NCBI GenBank assembly: GCA_023362775.1
Contig: JALMGJ010000005.1
Location: forward strand, 69,556,963 to 69,620,962
Reading direction: 5' to 3'
DNA from: Charina bottae
Taxonomy: Eukaryota > Chordata > Lepidosauria > Squamata > Charinaidae
DNA: 64,000 nt
Under the pieces are notes generated by a model. It was not told where the DNA came from. It saw nothing but the letters and a program-made list of their open reading frames with translations, and made no database searches. Below, piece by piece: positions 35,884 through 47,126 of this stretch. Each line of letters starts with the position of its first letter. Position 1 is the first letter of the stretch. Position numbers and translations under genes: made by a program.

Positions 35884-36123
35884 GAGACAGTTTGGTGTAG
35901 TGGTTAAAGCACCAGGCCAGAAACCAGGAGACCATGAGTTCTAGTCTTGCCTAAGGCACCAACACATCTGGGTGACTTTGGGCCAGTCACTCTCTCTCAG
36001 CCCTAGGAAGGAGCCAATGGCAAACCACTTCTGAAAACGTTGCCAAAAAGACTGCAGGGACTTGTCCATGTAGATGTCAAGAGTCAAGACTGACTCAAAG
36101 GCACTAAAATAAATAATAAATAA
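35884..36123 (+). mobile_element. tRNA-headed SINE (second type)
   Basis: AGTTTGGTGTAGTGGTTAAAG head, GAGTTCTAGTC box B, shared GGCAAACCACTTCTGAAAA body, and an AATAAATAAT tail. Perfect 12-bp duplication attggtggtgtt at 35872-35883 and 36124-36135. Confidence 0.95.
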
Positions 36124-36135
36124 ATTGGTGGTGTT

Positions 36136-36772
36136 AGGATTTGGCAGCTTGATAAGGAGGAGGTGTGGGATCCAAACAAGAGCATCACAAAGATTCATGC
36201 TGCCTTCCATGACAGTGATGGAAGTTTAAAAAATTGGGTGCTTTTACCCAGCCAGTCCGAAGCTTTAAAATATGGTTGTCACCCAATTTAAATAATCTTA
36301 GGTGATTAATCAAACTACGTTTTAACGGATTAGTCAACCAGTTTAATAGATAGACGTGCAAATGTTTCTTTAGGACTGAGGCAATCGTTTGAAAAAGATG
36401 CAGACTCTCCTTAATTTTAGTTTGTTCAAATATGTGTCAAAACAACTAAATATCTTCTTGTGGACCTAAAAGCTAAAATGAGCTAAGTGCATAAGCATTC
36501 ATGCAATACAGTCCACTTCATCAGATATGCCATCTAAAGCAGTCAACCTTTTAAAGAACGGAATTGCCTAATTAATTAGATAAGCATTTTTAATCAACAA
36601 AAAGGATTTTAATTGATTAGTCTAACTAATCTGACGATTGAAAGTTGGAACCCCATTTAAGAGTTCAGTAGGGAGTTGAACACAGGCTTCTACCACGGCT
36701 ATCCAAAACCACCACACCAGCAATTGCACCACATTTGGGATACAACTGTGTTTTTCAGCCCTAAATGATGTT
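36136..36772. other. No gene seen
   Basis: AT-rich unassigned DNA with TTAATTAAT-type motifs. Confidence 0.45.
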
Positions 36773-36783
36773 CCTCTATCTAA

Positions 36784-37117
36784 TATAAAGGTAAAGGTTT
36801 TCCCCTCACATTTGTGCAGTCGTGTCCGATTCTAGGGGCCGGTGCTCATCTCCATTGGTTAGCCGAGGAGCCAGCGCTGTCCGAAGACGCTTCCACGGTC
36901 ATGTGGCCGGCATGACGTGCGCGGAACACTGTTACCTACCCACCGAAGTGGTACCTATTAATCTACTTGCATTTGCATGCTTTCGAATTGCTAGGTTGGC
37001 AAGAGCTGGGGCGAGTGCGGGAACTCACTCCATCATGCGGGGCTAGGGATTCGAACCTCTGAACTTGCAATCTTCCAATCGACAAGCCTGGCATCTTACC
37101 TGCTGAGCCACCACACC
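36784..37117 (-). mobile_element. Sauria-type tRNA SINE
   Basis: Full-length inverted copy. 11-bp duplication cctctatctaa at 36773-36783 and 37118-37128. Confidence 0.94.
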
Positions 37118-37526
37118 CCTCTATCTAAGAATTAACTCTTAATTAATTAGGAAGAGATAAAAGTAAGAATACTGTATGTGAACAATCCTATTTATATGGG
37201 TAAACCATAGAAGCCTTTTTCATTGAAGAACAAGATGTTTTCAATAAGAAAAGTATTTAATATTTTAAAAAATGTCCACGTGCTGCGAAGATTTGACAAT
37301 GTCTACGACACAAAAATGTCTATGACTAGTCATGCAAGGTTTTCTTCTGCTGAACTCAGAAAGGGCAATTTTTCCCCTCAATTTTCAGATGTGGCTTGGA
37401 GAAGTGGTACCAACACACAATTTTGTATATTGTGATGCTGTTAATAAGTACCTACTAGCTTCTGTATGTAAAAAAATAAAACACTTTTCAGAGCCACCCT
37501 CAAAGGGAGTATTACTTAGACTATAT

Positions 37527-37888
37527 CAGTGTTTCTCAACCTTGGCAACGTTAAGCTGTGTGGACTTCAACTCCCAGAATTCCCCGGCCAGCATGCTGGC
37601 CGGGGAATTCTGGCAGTTGAAGTCTACATGTCTTAAAGTTACTGGGGTTGAGAAACACTGTATTAGAGAATTAAAACATGAAGGCTGAGACTGAATTTGT
37701 GGACACAGAAGGCCATATGCTGCAAAATAAAACTGTTAGTGTCACGGAGAGGACACTGAAGGAAAAGTGTCTGGAAAATCCAAAGCTTGGATTCAGGGCC
37801 ACCACAACCCACTGTGCAAATTGGGTTGGGTGGCTGGGGAGTTCTGGGAGTCCACGCAGCTTAAAGTTGCCAAGGTTGAGAAACACTG
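37527..37888. mobile_element. Compound hAT MITE, family 2 (three terminal repeats)
   Basis: A complete 134-bp hairpin (37527-37660, centred on GCCAGCATGCTGGC) is followed by ~170 bp of other sequence and a further right half ending GAGAAACACTG at 37888. The hairpin itself lacks matching flanks, while the outermost ends have gactatat (37519-37526) and gactatac (37889-37896), 7 of 8. Confidence 0.85.
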
Positions 37889-37896
37889 GACTATAC

Positions 37897-38565
37897 TTAC
37901 TATCAGTAGGGCTGGCCAAGTATTTTTAAAAAAGGCTTTCAAATTATGGCCGTAGCCACAGAAGTGACTCCCATCTATATCTGCATGCGTGTGCATGTAC
38001 AGCCACTTCACATTCTGAAGCACCTCGTTCAAAGGGTTTGCACAGCCCATTTGTCCATGCAATTCATTTCTTTATTTTGCAAACCTTTCCCCGAATGTTT
38101 GAGCAGCTGCTGCCTTACATCCAGGCTAAAATACCAATGAAATCTACATACAAATCAGTCCAGAACACAACACAATGAAAAAGCAGCAAAAAAGGATGAA
38201 TGTAAAAAGAAGAACACCTCTCTCTTTTTTTTCTTTCTTTAAAAAAAGTATCTGTTCTCCACAAGAACCTCAAACTTAAGGGGAAAGCGGAGCAATTGAG
38301 TAGTGTGAACAAGACCCTCAAGGGTCTGTCTTCAGAGAGCACCCACATCTTGATTCAAAATCATTGGGAGACTATAGACATAAGGAAATGTTTGCTTACA
38401 TATGTGGCACTGATTATATATCTTGTAGGAGGTCCCATCTAGATTCATAATGCTGTACTTAGAAATGGGCAATTTTGATGGCACTTTCCCCAGCATTTTT
38501 TTCTATAAGAAAAGATGTATTATTGATTGTTATTTAGGTTCTATCAAAATGACTTCAACTCCTGA
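37897..38565. other. No gene seen
   Basis: Unassigned DNA. Confidence 0.45.
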
Positions 38566-38830
38566 TGTCAGCCCCACGAGGTAGACCAGACCAGGAAACG
38601 AACTCCACAGGAGGCTAAAACTACTTTGATTGAGATTGGCTATAATAACGGGATCTTGCAAGTCTGATTGTGCTGTACCTCCTCCCCCTTCTTATACCCC
38701 AGTGAATCAGGGCAGCACCTGTCTGTGTTGCTTCTAAATATTATCTTTCTTCCCAGGAATTAAAGAAAGTTTCGGCCCTCTTTGCCTGGGTGACAACTCT
38801 TGCACATTTCTGTCGAGCTCATCTTCCATA
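38566..38830 (+). mobile_element. Solo LTR, family B
   Basis: Begins TGTCAGCCCCACGAGGTAG like the copy at 54235 and shares long blocks with the inverted copy at 49357 (CTACTTTGATTGAGATTGGC; CAGTGAATCAGGGC). The 3' end is approximate and no clear duplication was seen. Confidence 0.8.
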
Positions 38831-39689
38831 CTTGGTGACTGTATGAACAAATTCTCACCATCTTGACCTTTCTTTAGTAATAACTCAGAGCACTTCCAAG
38901 AACATTCTAATGACTTCTATAATCCATTTTATCCATTATCTTGCCAAGGATAGTCATTTTTTGCCATTCATTATCTACTGACATCACATACCCACATTTC
39001 TGATTCCTGATCCTCATCTTAATAGAGCGGTTAGTCTTCATTTGGTCCAGGACTGATCAATTGGTACTTACCGTGGTCCACAGAACTCTTAGAAACCAGC
39101 TTTGAATCCTAATGGATATGCATATTGAGAGTCTGCAGCCAGTCTATTCTCAAGACTATAGGAAAAAGTAATGGGAAGATTAAATAAAGTTGCAGGAATT
39201 TCTGATGATTGCCAATGGTGAATTATAGAGATTCAGTGTGTTCTGTGATGTGAGCTGGACATCATTAGTCTCATAGGAGCTGGACAGTAGAGTAAATAGA
39301 TCTTATATCTGTTCAATAGAGGATTCATTGAAGTTGCCAGAATCCATTAGAGCTTGTGATTGTATTTCAAGGCTAGCCTGACTCTACAGGGTAACAAAAA
39401 TGACTGAATGGTAATGTGTAGCCCCACATCTGGGTTGCATGTCTGGGCTACAGTCTTTAAATCCTTGGGGACTTGGACATCTCATTTTCCAACAAGCCAG
39501 ATCTGGAGCATGTAGGGCATCTGGTTGCAAAATGACCCCATCCCACAAGTATGGCATTCTGTTGATGTCAGAGGTTGTCTCAGGGCACTGCTATAATTCT
39601 TCCTTTAGAAGTAGACACTCTCATGGGAAGTCAAGGATATGGCTTGAATAGATATCTTACTGCAGATACAAGCAACCATAGTTATAGCC
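38831..39689. other. No gene seen
   Basis: Unassigned DNA between an LTR and a CR1 remnant. Confidence 0.45.
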
Positions 39690-40104
39690 TTCTGAACTGA
39701 CTTAGGGGGTTTGGAGTGGGAGCACCGTGTTGCAGTGTTCTCCTCCTTCCTCCAGGGTTAGTTCCAGTTGATAGGTGAGGAGAGGTCCAACCCTAAATCT
39801 CTAATGGGTGGGTTCTTACAGGATTGTACTCTCTCCTCACTTCTATTTAACATCTATATGAAGCCCCTGGGTGAGGTCATCTGAATGGTTTAGGTACCAT
39901 CAGTATGTTGATGATACCCAGTTATAATCTCTACCCGGGGTCACCTCCCGTTTAGACTATTGCAATGCATTCTACATGTGCTGCCCTTGAAAATGACTCA
40001 GAAGTTGCAGTTGGTCCAAAATGCAGGTGCGTGGGTAGTCCTGGGCATGCCTTGGTTCACCCATGTAACACCTCTACTATGCAAGCTGTACTGGCTCCCA
40101 GTGG

Positions 40105-40973
40105 TTTGTTGTTTATTCATTCAGTCGTCTCCGACTCTTCGTGACTTCATGGACCAGCCCACGCCAGAGCTTCCTGTCGGCCGTCACCATCCCCAGCTCC
40201 CCCACGGTTGAGTCTGTCACCTCCAGAATATCATCCATCCATCCATCTTGCCCTTGGTCGGCCCCTCTTCCTTTTGCCTTCCACTTTCCCTAGCATCAGC
40301 ATCTTCTCCAGGGTATCCTGTCTTCTCATTATGTGGCCAAAGTACTTCAGTTTTGCCTTTAATATCATTCCCTCAAGTGAGCAGTCTGGCTTGATTTCCT
40401 GGAGTATGGACTGGTTTGATCTTCTTGCAGTCCAAGGCACTCTCAGAATTTTCCTCCAACATCACAGTTCAAAAGCATCTATCTTCCTTTGCTCAGCCTT
40501 CCTTATGGTCCAGCTCTCACAGCCATAGGTTACTACAGGGAATAAAGGTAAAGGTAAAGGTACCCCCCGCACATTTGTGCAGTCGTGTCCGACTCTAGGG
40601 GCCGGTGCTCATCTCCGTTTGTTAGCCAAAGAGCCAGCGTTGTCTGAAGACGCTTCCACGGTCATGTGGCTGCATGACACGCGCGGAACGCTGTTACATA
40701 AATGTATACTACAGGGAATACCATTGCTTTAACTATGCGGACCTTTGTTGTCAGTGTGATGTCTCTGCTCTTAACTATTTTATCAAGATTTGCCATTGCT
40801 CTCCTCCCAAGAAGTAGACGTCTTCTGATTTCCTGGCTGCAGTAATCTTTGCGCCTAGAAATACAAAGTCTGTCACTGCCTCCACTTTTTCTCCCTCTAT
40901 TTGCCAGTTATCAATCAAGCTGGTTGCCATAATCTTGGTTTTTTTGAGGTTTAACTGCAACCCAGATTTTGCA
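40105..40973 (-). mobile_element. RTE/BovB-related LINE, degenerate, split by a SINE
   Basis: Minus-strand reading: MQLNLKKTKIMATSLIDN, VEAVTDFVFLGAKIT, then LKAKLKYFGHIMRRQDT and GKRKRGRPRARWMDG. 10-bp duplication ctcccagtgg at 40095-40104 and 40974-40983. A frameshift and the SINE disrupt it. Same subfamily as the copies at 56846 and 63737, and distinct from the BovB at 51647. Confidence 0.93.
40545..40706 (-). mobile_element. 5'-truncated Sauria SINE inside the RTE
   Basis: Starts (GGTAAA)n and stops mid-body near CGCTGTTAC (40697), followed by 9 nt of filler. 14-bp duplication tactacagggaata at 40531-40544 and 40707-40720. Confidence 0.94.
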
Positions 40974-41109
40974 CTCCCAGTGGACTTCCATGCAATTCAG
41001 AGTGCTGGTTCTGGGCTGTAGTACCACCTCTCTGTTCATCCCATGAAGTCCTAGTCCCAGTTCTTTCTATTAAACAATGCCATCTAAAGGGACCCAGGAA
41101 GCTTACCCT

Positions 41110-41639
41110 TGTTGGAGATTCTGGCAAACCCAGCATGCCTCATCAGAATATGGATGGCTGTTCTAGGATGCAAGCTCTCCATGCTTTTGAGGAAGCTGTT
41201 TGTGGCCACTCCCACTTCCTCTTTCTCTCTCTCTCTCTTCTCCTTGGACCGGGAGCAAGCACATGGCTGTGTGCTGCTCCATTCTAGGCCATGGATGGGC
41301 CTAGGAGATTTTTCCCCCTTTCTACACGGATCTCTTGCAGCAAACAGGGCAAGAGGTATTAAGTTTAGGGAAACAAAGAAGAAATGGAACATCATTTACC
41401 TACCAAAAATGCTGTACCTGCAATGAATAAATGTAAGGACTCTTTTGTACTTACTTTTCATACCTGCCATGTCTAAGCACATATTTCTTTATGCTTGGGT
41501 GGGCTAAAGGTGTAAGATTAACCTGGATCTCTCTAATATGCTCATGGGCTCTGTTTTTAAACAATATTCTTTTTCTGTACACGAACTTTGAAGCTCTGCT
41601 CCATTTCAGTAGTTCTAACAGACTGCTGAATGGGCTTCA
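41110..41639 (+). mobile_element. Solo LTR, family A
   Basis: TGTTGGAGATTCTGG...TGGGCTTCA with a perfect 5-bp duplication accct at 41105-41109 and 41640-41644. AATAAATG at about 41427. Inserted in the CR1. Confidence 0.95.
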
Positions 41640-41945
41640 ACCCTGTCAGATGTGGTGCCTGCCCTATGAAACACCACATCTACCCCTGAGATTTGGATGG
41701 CCCAGACTTTGCTGGTGTTTTGTGAGGCATTAAAGACCTGGCTTTCCTGCCAAGCATTCAGCCTGGGTATTTGATGATCCCATTTTGTGGTGATTATTCA
41801 GTCTGCTGGGTTTTACTCTGTGCACATAGGTTTGCTTGCTTTTCATTAGTTTTTATCATTACTACGTTGTACTGATTTTAGCAACCCAGGGACACAAGTT
41901 GATCAGACAGCCATATAAATCAATCAATTAAATAAGTAATTGATA

Positions 41946-42399
41946 TCTTTTTTGATATCAGCTCTACTTCCCATGCTTTTCAATGTCAAGGTAGTCATTC
42001 CAGTTAATTAGATATTCCATCTTGCTCATCTGTGACAAGAGTTCAGAATACAGTCAACTTCAAATTTTTCTTCTATTTCCCGAAACAGAACAGGGGGTGT
42101 ACAAAAGGCAAGGGGGCAGTTTGGGGTGGAATTATTCCAGCTAGGTAAGCCAAAAATCACACCTCAAGACATTTCCAGTTTTGGCCTCTTTCTAGTCACT
42201 TCTACATTTTCCAAAGAGAATCTGACAGATTATTGTGATAGCCAAAAATAGGAGGACCTCCATCAGTCACCACCTATCTTCTTCTCCATCAATCATCTGA
42301 GGCTACATCTTGATAAGAATAAATTTGTTTCATAAGCCACTGCAGTTAAGGAATCTATCCAGTTTCTGAACTTTAAAATAGTTATATTTTAGGATTCCT
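41946..42399. other. No gene seen
   Basis: Unassigned DNA. Confidence 0.45.
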
Positions 42400-42408
42400 T
42401 TACTTTAG

Positions 42409-42843
42409 AAGGGGGCGTGATGGCTCAGTGGTTAAGACGCTAGGCTTGTCGATCGGAAGGTCGCAACTTCGGCGGTTTGAGACCCGAGCGCTGCATGACA
42501 GAGTGAGCTCCCGCACTCGCCCCAGCTCTTGCTAACCTAGCAATTCGAAAGCATGCAAAATGCAAGTAGATAAATAGGTACCACTTCGGTGGGATGGTAA
42601 CAGTGTTCCATGCGCTTCATGCTGGCCACATGACCACGGAAGCATCTTCAGACAGCTCTGGCTCTTCGGCTAAGAAACGGAGATGAGCACCGCCTCCTAG
42701 AGTTGAACATGACTGTGCAGGGAAAAACCTTTACCTTTACCTTTACCTTTACCTTTACCTTTACCTTTACCTTTACCTTTACCTTTACCTTTACCTTTAC
42801 CTTTACCTTTACCTTTACCTTTACCTTTACCTTTACCTTTACC
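42409..42843 (+). mobile_element. Sauria-type tRNA SINE with expanded tail
   Basis: Full-length copy with GGTTTGAGACCC box B. Its tail is a long ACCTTT array. 9-bp duplication ttactttag at 42400-42408 and 42844-42852. Confidence 0.95.
42727..42843. repeat. (ACCTTT)n array, about 19.5 perfect units
   Basis: The SINE's 3' hexamer repeated without interruption. Other copies in the window carry one to three units. Confidence 0.97.
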
Positions 42844-42852
42844 TTACTTTAG

Positions 42853-44091
42853 CAGTAGAACACGCAGAAGGATATGGTTTATGGTATGGACATTTTTTAA
42901 AAGACAAATGGGAAGTGTGAACTTCCCAGGTAAACTGCAATTAATAGAACAGGTTGACATTGAGGAAGCAGAAACAAGGACTTCTAGAGGAGCAAGATAA
43001 AAGACTAAGAGAAAGAAAAAAGTATCCAGAAAATCTTTTTAAAGATAACCTTTATTTTGTGGGACATGCATTATCAGAATCTTTGCCAACCAAAGCCTCT
43101 AATGATTTGAATTCATGATTTTCTATCCAGCTGTTATATATTATAATATAGTATAAATGTAAATCTCCAGTAAACAAACAAACAAACAAACAAACATTTC
43201 TACTTATATTTGGAAGGTAGCAGACTATTTCATAGGTTAGTGAACTATTTAAAATAGTTCTCAAATAGTTCTTTTCTCTTGAACACATTCTATCAGATTG
43301 CACTTCATCCCAGAATTAGACATAATAGACTGGAATAGGTTGGTGTGAGTTAAGTCGGAATCCCACTGAGGTAAAGAAGTCTCTCCTGAATTTGAAATAT
43401 GTTGATGGTTCTTGCAAATTTATCATCCTGCACCATACCATCCTGCATGCAGACAATTCTGCGTAAAACAACAGTTATGAAAAGCTCTAGGTGGTTTTGC
43501 CATCGATTTTGACAAGAGAAGACAGAGGTCCTTTGAGAAGGCTGTACTTGAGATCGATGTTGCTCTAAACCGTTCTATAATTCACAAAGTCATGAGTTGA
43601 ATTTCAAGATGTAACACACCAAGTTAACATGGAAAATCAGCTGTACTGGGAAATATGAGCCTGTACGTAATTAACTGTTCAATAACACTTAGAATTCTGA
43701 CTGTTAAGTTTCATCTTCAAATGATTCTGCAAACCGCAGTTAATTAATCCTCACAAGTATCGAGAGAAACAGGTAATCTTGCATTTATTATCCCCTTCAT
43801 AGGGGATAATACTTACAGTACTCCAATATGAACTGTAAAGGGGAAAAAGTATAATAACTTGCTTTGGTTATGCTTGATTTGTTTGTTTGTTTCTTTGTTT
43901 AACAGCAGTCTTTCCTGGTCTTTATTTAATCAGGACTTGTCACACATCTATGCTATCCCACCCCCACCACCCCCACCACCTCTGACACATGCAAACACAA
44001 AATGGCCACCTCGGTATCCTCTGGAACACTGAAAACTGTATTTCAGCTGTGCAAAATGCATGGAGGGCACACACAGGACTTGGATGTGACT
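42853..44091. other. No gene seen; short (AAAC)n
   Basis: Unassigned DNA with (CAAA)n at about 43172-43195 and a C-rich CCACCCCCACC patch near 43962-43980. Confidence 0.45.
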
Positions 44092-44099
44092 CTCTAAAG

Positions 44100-44405
44100 C
44101 AGAGCTTTCCAAACTTTTAACGTTGGCGACACACACCAACGGTGGTGGCGGCGGCAGTGCGGCCTGCGGTGTTCTGGTCTGTTGTGCAAAAAACCCGGAA
44201 GCACTGATGGGGGGAACCGAAAGAAGTGGCACCCCTGCCAATCAGCGTCGCCGCCACGCCACTGCTGGTGGTGGCGGCAATGCTGATTGGCAGGGGTGCC
44301 GCTTCTTTCGGTTCCCCCATCAGCGCTTCCGGGTTTTTGCGCGACACAGCAGGACACCGCAGGCGACACAGTAGTGTGTCGCAACACACTCTTTGGAAAG
44401 CTATG
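44100..44405. mobile_element. Hairpin hAT element, family 1, copy d
   Basis: Ends CAGAGCTTTCCAAACTTT and CTTTGGAAAGCTATG. Perfect 8-bp duplication ctctaaag at 44092-44099 and 44406-44413. The interior is a ~250-bp imperfect palindrome centred near 44265 (for example CCCGGAAGCACTGATGGGG against its inverse at 44320-44338), GC-rich, and unlike copies a-c. Confidence 0.95.
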
Positions 44406-44413
44406 CTCTAAAG

Positions 44414-46677
44414 CAGCTGCATCTTTTCCAGGGATTGCACAGCTGCTCTGTGCAGCTGCTATGAAATTACAGAAAAAAGATGCAGCTGAATCAGTGCGAT
44501 ATTGGCTCCCTTGTATACTCTGAAGGAAAGGGCTGCACAACCCTCTGCTAAAAGGTCTTCCCATTTAATCACCATTAAGGAAATAACTTGTGTTCTTGCT
44601 TTATTCCTTCGGTATGAGGATCCCAAATTAATTCCAAAATGGGATACGTAGATTTCGGTCTACATTTTAGCCCCACAAAGCCATTTCATATACTTTCAGT
44701 TAATCTTGATCTGCTAAATGATAACAGATGATATCAAAACCACTCCTATCTGTGATCTATTCAGAACAGCAGCAAGAAACATATTGTTAGGAATCATATA
44801 TACATATATAATACATTGCACAATTCCCTACTGCTTATGAGCAATAGATGCACAACAAAGATTTACAGGAATTCTCGGAAACCTTTATTGAAATAAGCTG
44901 TAGGCGTTGTCTAGAATTGGAGGGGCATAAAAGCCTTCCTCAACAGTAAAAGTAAGTTACTTGTGCATGCAGTGTGCATAATGGTTTTAGTAATACGTAG
45001 TTAAAGATACCTTGTGTGATTTAGCAAAGGGCAGCCTCACAAGGAACTTCCCCAGAAAAAGCGGGAGGATTGCTGACTGACAGGAAGCAGTGGGAGGTTA
45101 CAGGCCCTGGAAAAGATAGCCGAAGACCATATTGCTGGAACAGTCACAAGAACAAATCATGTTCCAAAGACGAGAGCAGTACAGAGAATCCTTGGCTTGC
45201 AAAGCCAGGCACACACAGCCTGACAACACAGCTAGCATAAATATGGTAAGGGAGATGATGTACCACCTCTGAATCACTGAACTGGAGGGTGGCATTTGGA
45301 AGAAGGGATCAGACAAGGACTGAACCCTCTGAGGGCCACCTCAGATCCTCCCAGGGACAACGTGCTAGCATATTTTGCTCAGATTTCCAGGAGAAGCAAG
45401 CATGAATCCCACCACTCACCTTTGGTGGAACTCCTGTGGAACAGAGTTAGTGACATGGGGTGCTGGACAACATTCCTGCGCACTATGGACAATGACAGCA
45501 CTGCCACTGCACCGTGATGCATATTCTGCACTACTGCTGCATTTGAAGGCGCCTAGTGACTCCCCCTGCACTCTTGGTTGTTGTCCTCATCACCTCCTTC
45601 CCTGTCTTTATGGGCCAGATGTGCCCAAGGAGAGGCCCTTTTGAAAATGTCCTCCTTGCAGAAGTCATTCCTCAGAGCAGTCGTAAGTCCTCACCCTTTT
45701 TACTTTTATGAATGTCTTTCTTTTCTATGGCTAGCTGCCTTGAGCACCATAGTTTTGACGGAATGGAAGAATATAATATTTATTTTCATTCCCACAACCT
45801 TGCCACTTTCACTCAGACAGCATTCACACCTATGTAAGCCAACATTGAGAAAATTGAAATTCCCACAGAAACTATGATGGATATGCTTCAAAGAATGAAA
45901 GAAACTTTCTGGAACTGAATAGGGTTTTTTTTCTTATTTTGCTAAATAAACAAACAAATAGCTAGCTAGCTAGCAGGCAGGCAGGCAGGGGGTGGAGAAT
46001 ATGTACTTTCTCAATCTTTTCCCCATGCACTGCATCTTCCCAGTTTCTGCCTAAACTACTGTAAGTCTGGTGAGAAAAATCTCATTCAGATCTATGTAAA
46101 AAACAAAAACAAAAAACCACTGCTGAAGTGGCAGCAGCTTTCACTAGTGGGGACTGCTTTGACAGAAGTAGGACACTAGACTTGAATTCCCTTTATAAGA
46201 TTCTGGGGCCAGTATCTATTAAGTTTCAAATCCAGATTTGATCCTAAATCAGCAGGAAAATAATTTTACTGTCCCCAAAGTGACAGGATAATATGGACAG
46301 AACTCTCCATGGTTAAATGGGGAAGTTTACAATCAGGGGAGAATCCTGGGCCAGAAAGTTAAATCTTGCACTAAAAAAATGAAAAGGCAGTGACATCTTT
46401 GCATCATCAATGTTCTGATGGAATTCAGAAGTGGAAGAATAGGGTGTACTAGGACAGAGCGAAGAAAGCCAATAGCGTGGCCTTCCATGTAAATAGGAAG
46501 GAACAAGAACCAATGATAGATAAGTGAAAAACCAACCCCCCACCCCCACAAATTGGTGAGTGAATTTATCAGAAATAAAGAGGAAGAAAGCCACCATCTC
46601 CAGGTTTTGTTCTGAAGCCAGCACAAACTCAGCAGGATTTCAATGTGCCTATTCTAGTGCACAACCTTTTCCCTGTT
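44414..46677. other. No gene recognised
   Basis: Unassigned DNA. Overlapping short frames at 45296-45877 have no motif. A small (GCTA)n(GGCA)n tract lies at 45959-45989. Confidence 0.45.
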
Positions 46678-46682
46678 CATAG

Positions 46683-47121
46683 TGTTGGGATTATCAGGAG
46701 TCAACTCAGCATTGTCTCATAAGCATAAGGGGGGTCTTTTCTAGTAAAACGTATCTCTACTGTGCTTGTGGGAGGTTACCTGAATCACCTGATTTCCTCT
46801 TCCTCCTCCTCCTTGGGTTGGGGGATTAACATTCTCCATTACGCTTTTGGCACACCTGCAAGCAGGAGGGCTGCACCATGCAGCTCTCATCCATTCAATC
46901 TCGCTTGCACGCAGATCTACTATGAATCTACTCGTATCCAGATCTACTGAATAAATGTAAGCTATCTCTATTTTTCTTCATCTAACTAATGTGTGAAGAC
47001 TGAATTTATTTCTGAACACAATTAAGCTTAAAGTGCAAGTTCCCTGCTGGTTCACGCTTCTACTCTGCAAGATTGTTGTTAGCTGCTTGGAGTTCTTTTA
47101 TTAACCTTCAAGACTCCATCA
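46683..47121 (+). mobile_element. Solo LTR, family C
   Basis: TGTTGGGATTATCAGG...CTCCATCA, 439 bp, with a perfect 5-bp duplication catag at 46678-46682 and 47122-47126. It carries CTGAATAAATGTAAG near 46948, as in family A, but otherwise differs. Confidence 0.9.
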
Positions 47122-47126
47122 CATAG

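Larger units (their letters stand above)
39690..41945 (+). mobile_element. CR1 LINE remnant, host of nested insertions
   Basis: Plus-strand pieces read FNIYMKPLGE (39848-39877), then PLKMTQKLQLVQN (39990-40030) and VTPLLCKLYWLPVV (40059-40100), the CR1 RT and thumb. The CR1 resumes at about 40984 and again at 41645, with FCEALKTWLSCQA, and ends in an AATCAATTAAATAAG tail near 41940. Interrupted by an RTE (40105-40973) and a solo LTR (41110-41639). Confidence 0.88.

Noticed and set aside
42727..42843. CRISPR-like or other array
   Set aside because: Units are contiguous hexamers without spacers, in a vertebrate genome.
44094..44564. Overlapping frames on both strands with similar peptides
   Set aside because: Both arms of the hAT hairpin encode the same peptides; this reflects the palindrome and not a gene.
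45296..45877. Cluster of three overlapping plus-strand frames
   Set aside because: No motif, no consistent frame and no splice-flanked structure; likely chance.
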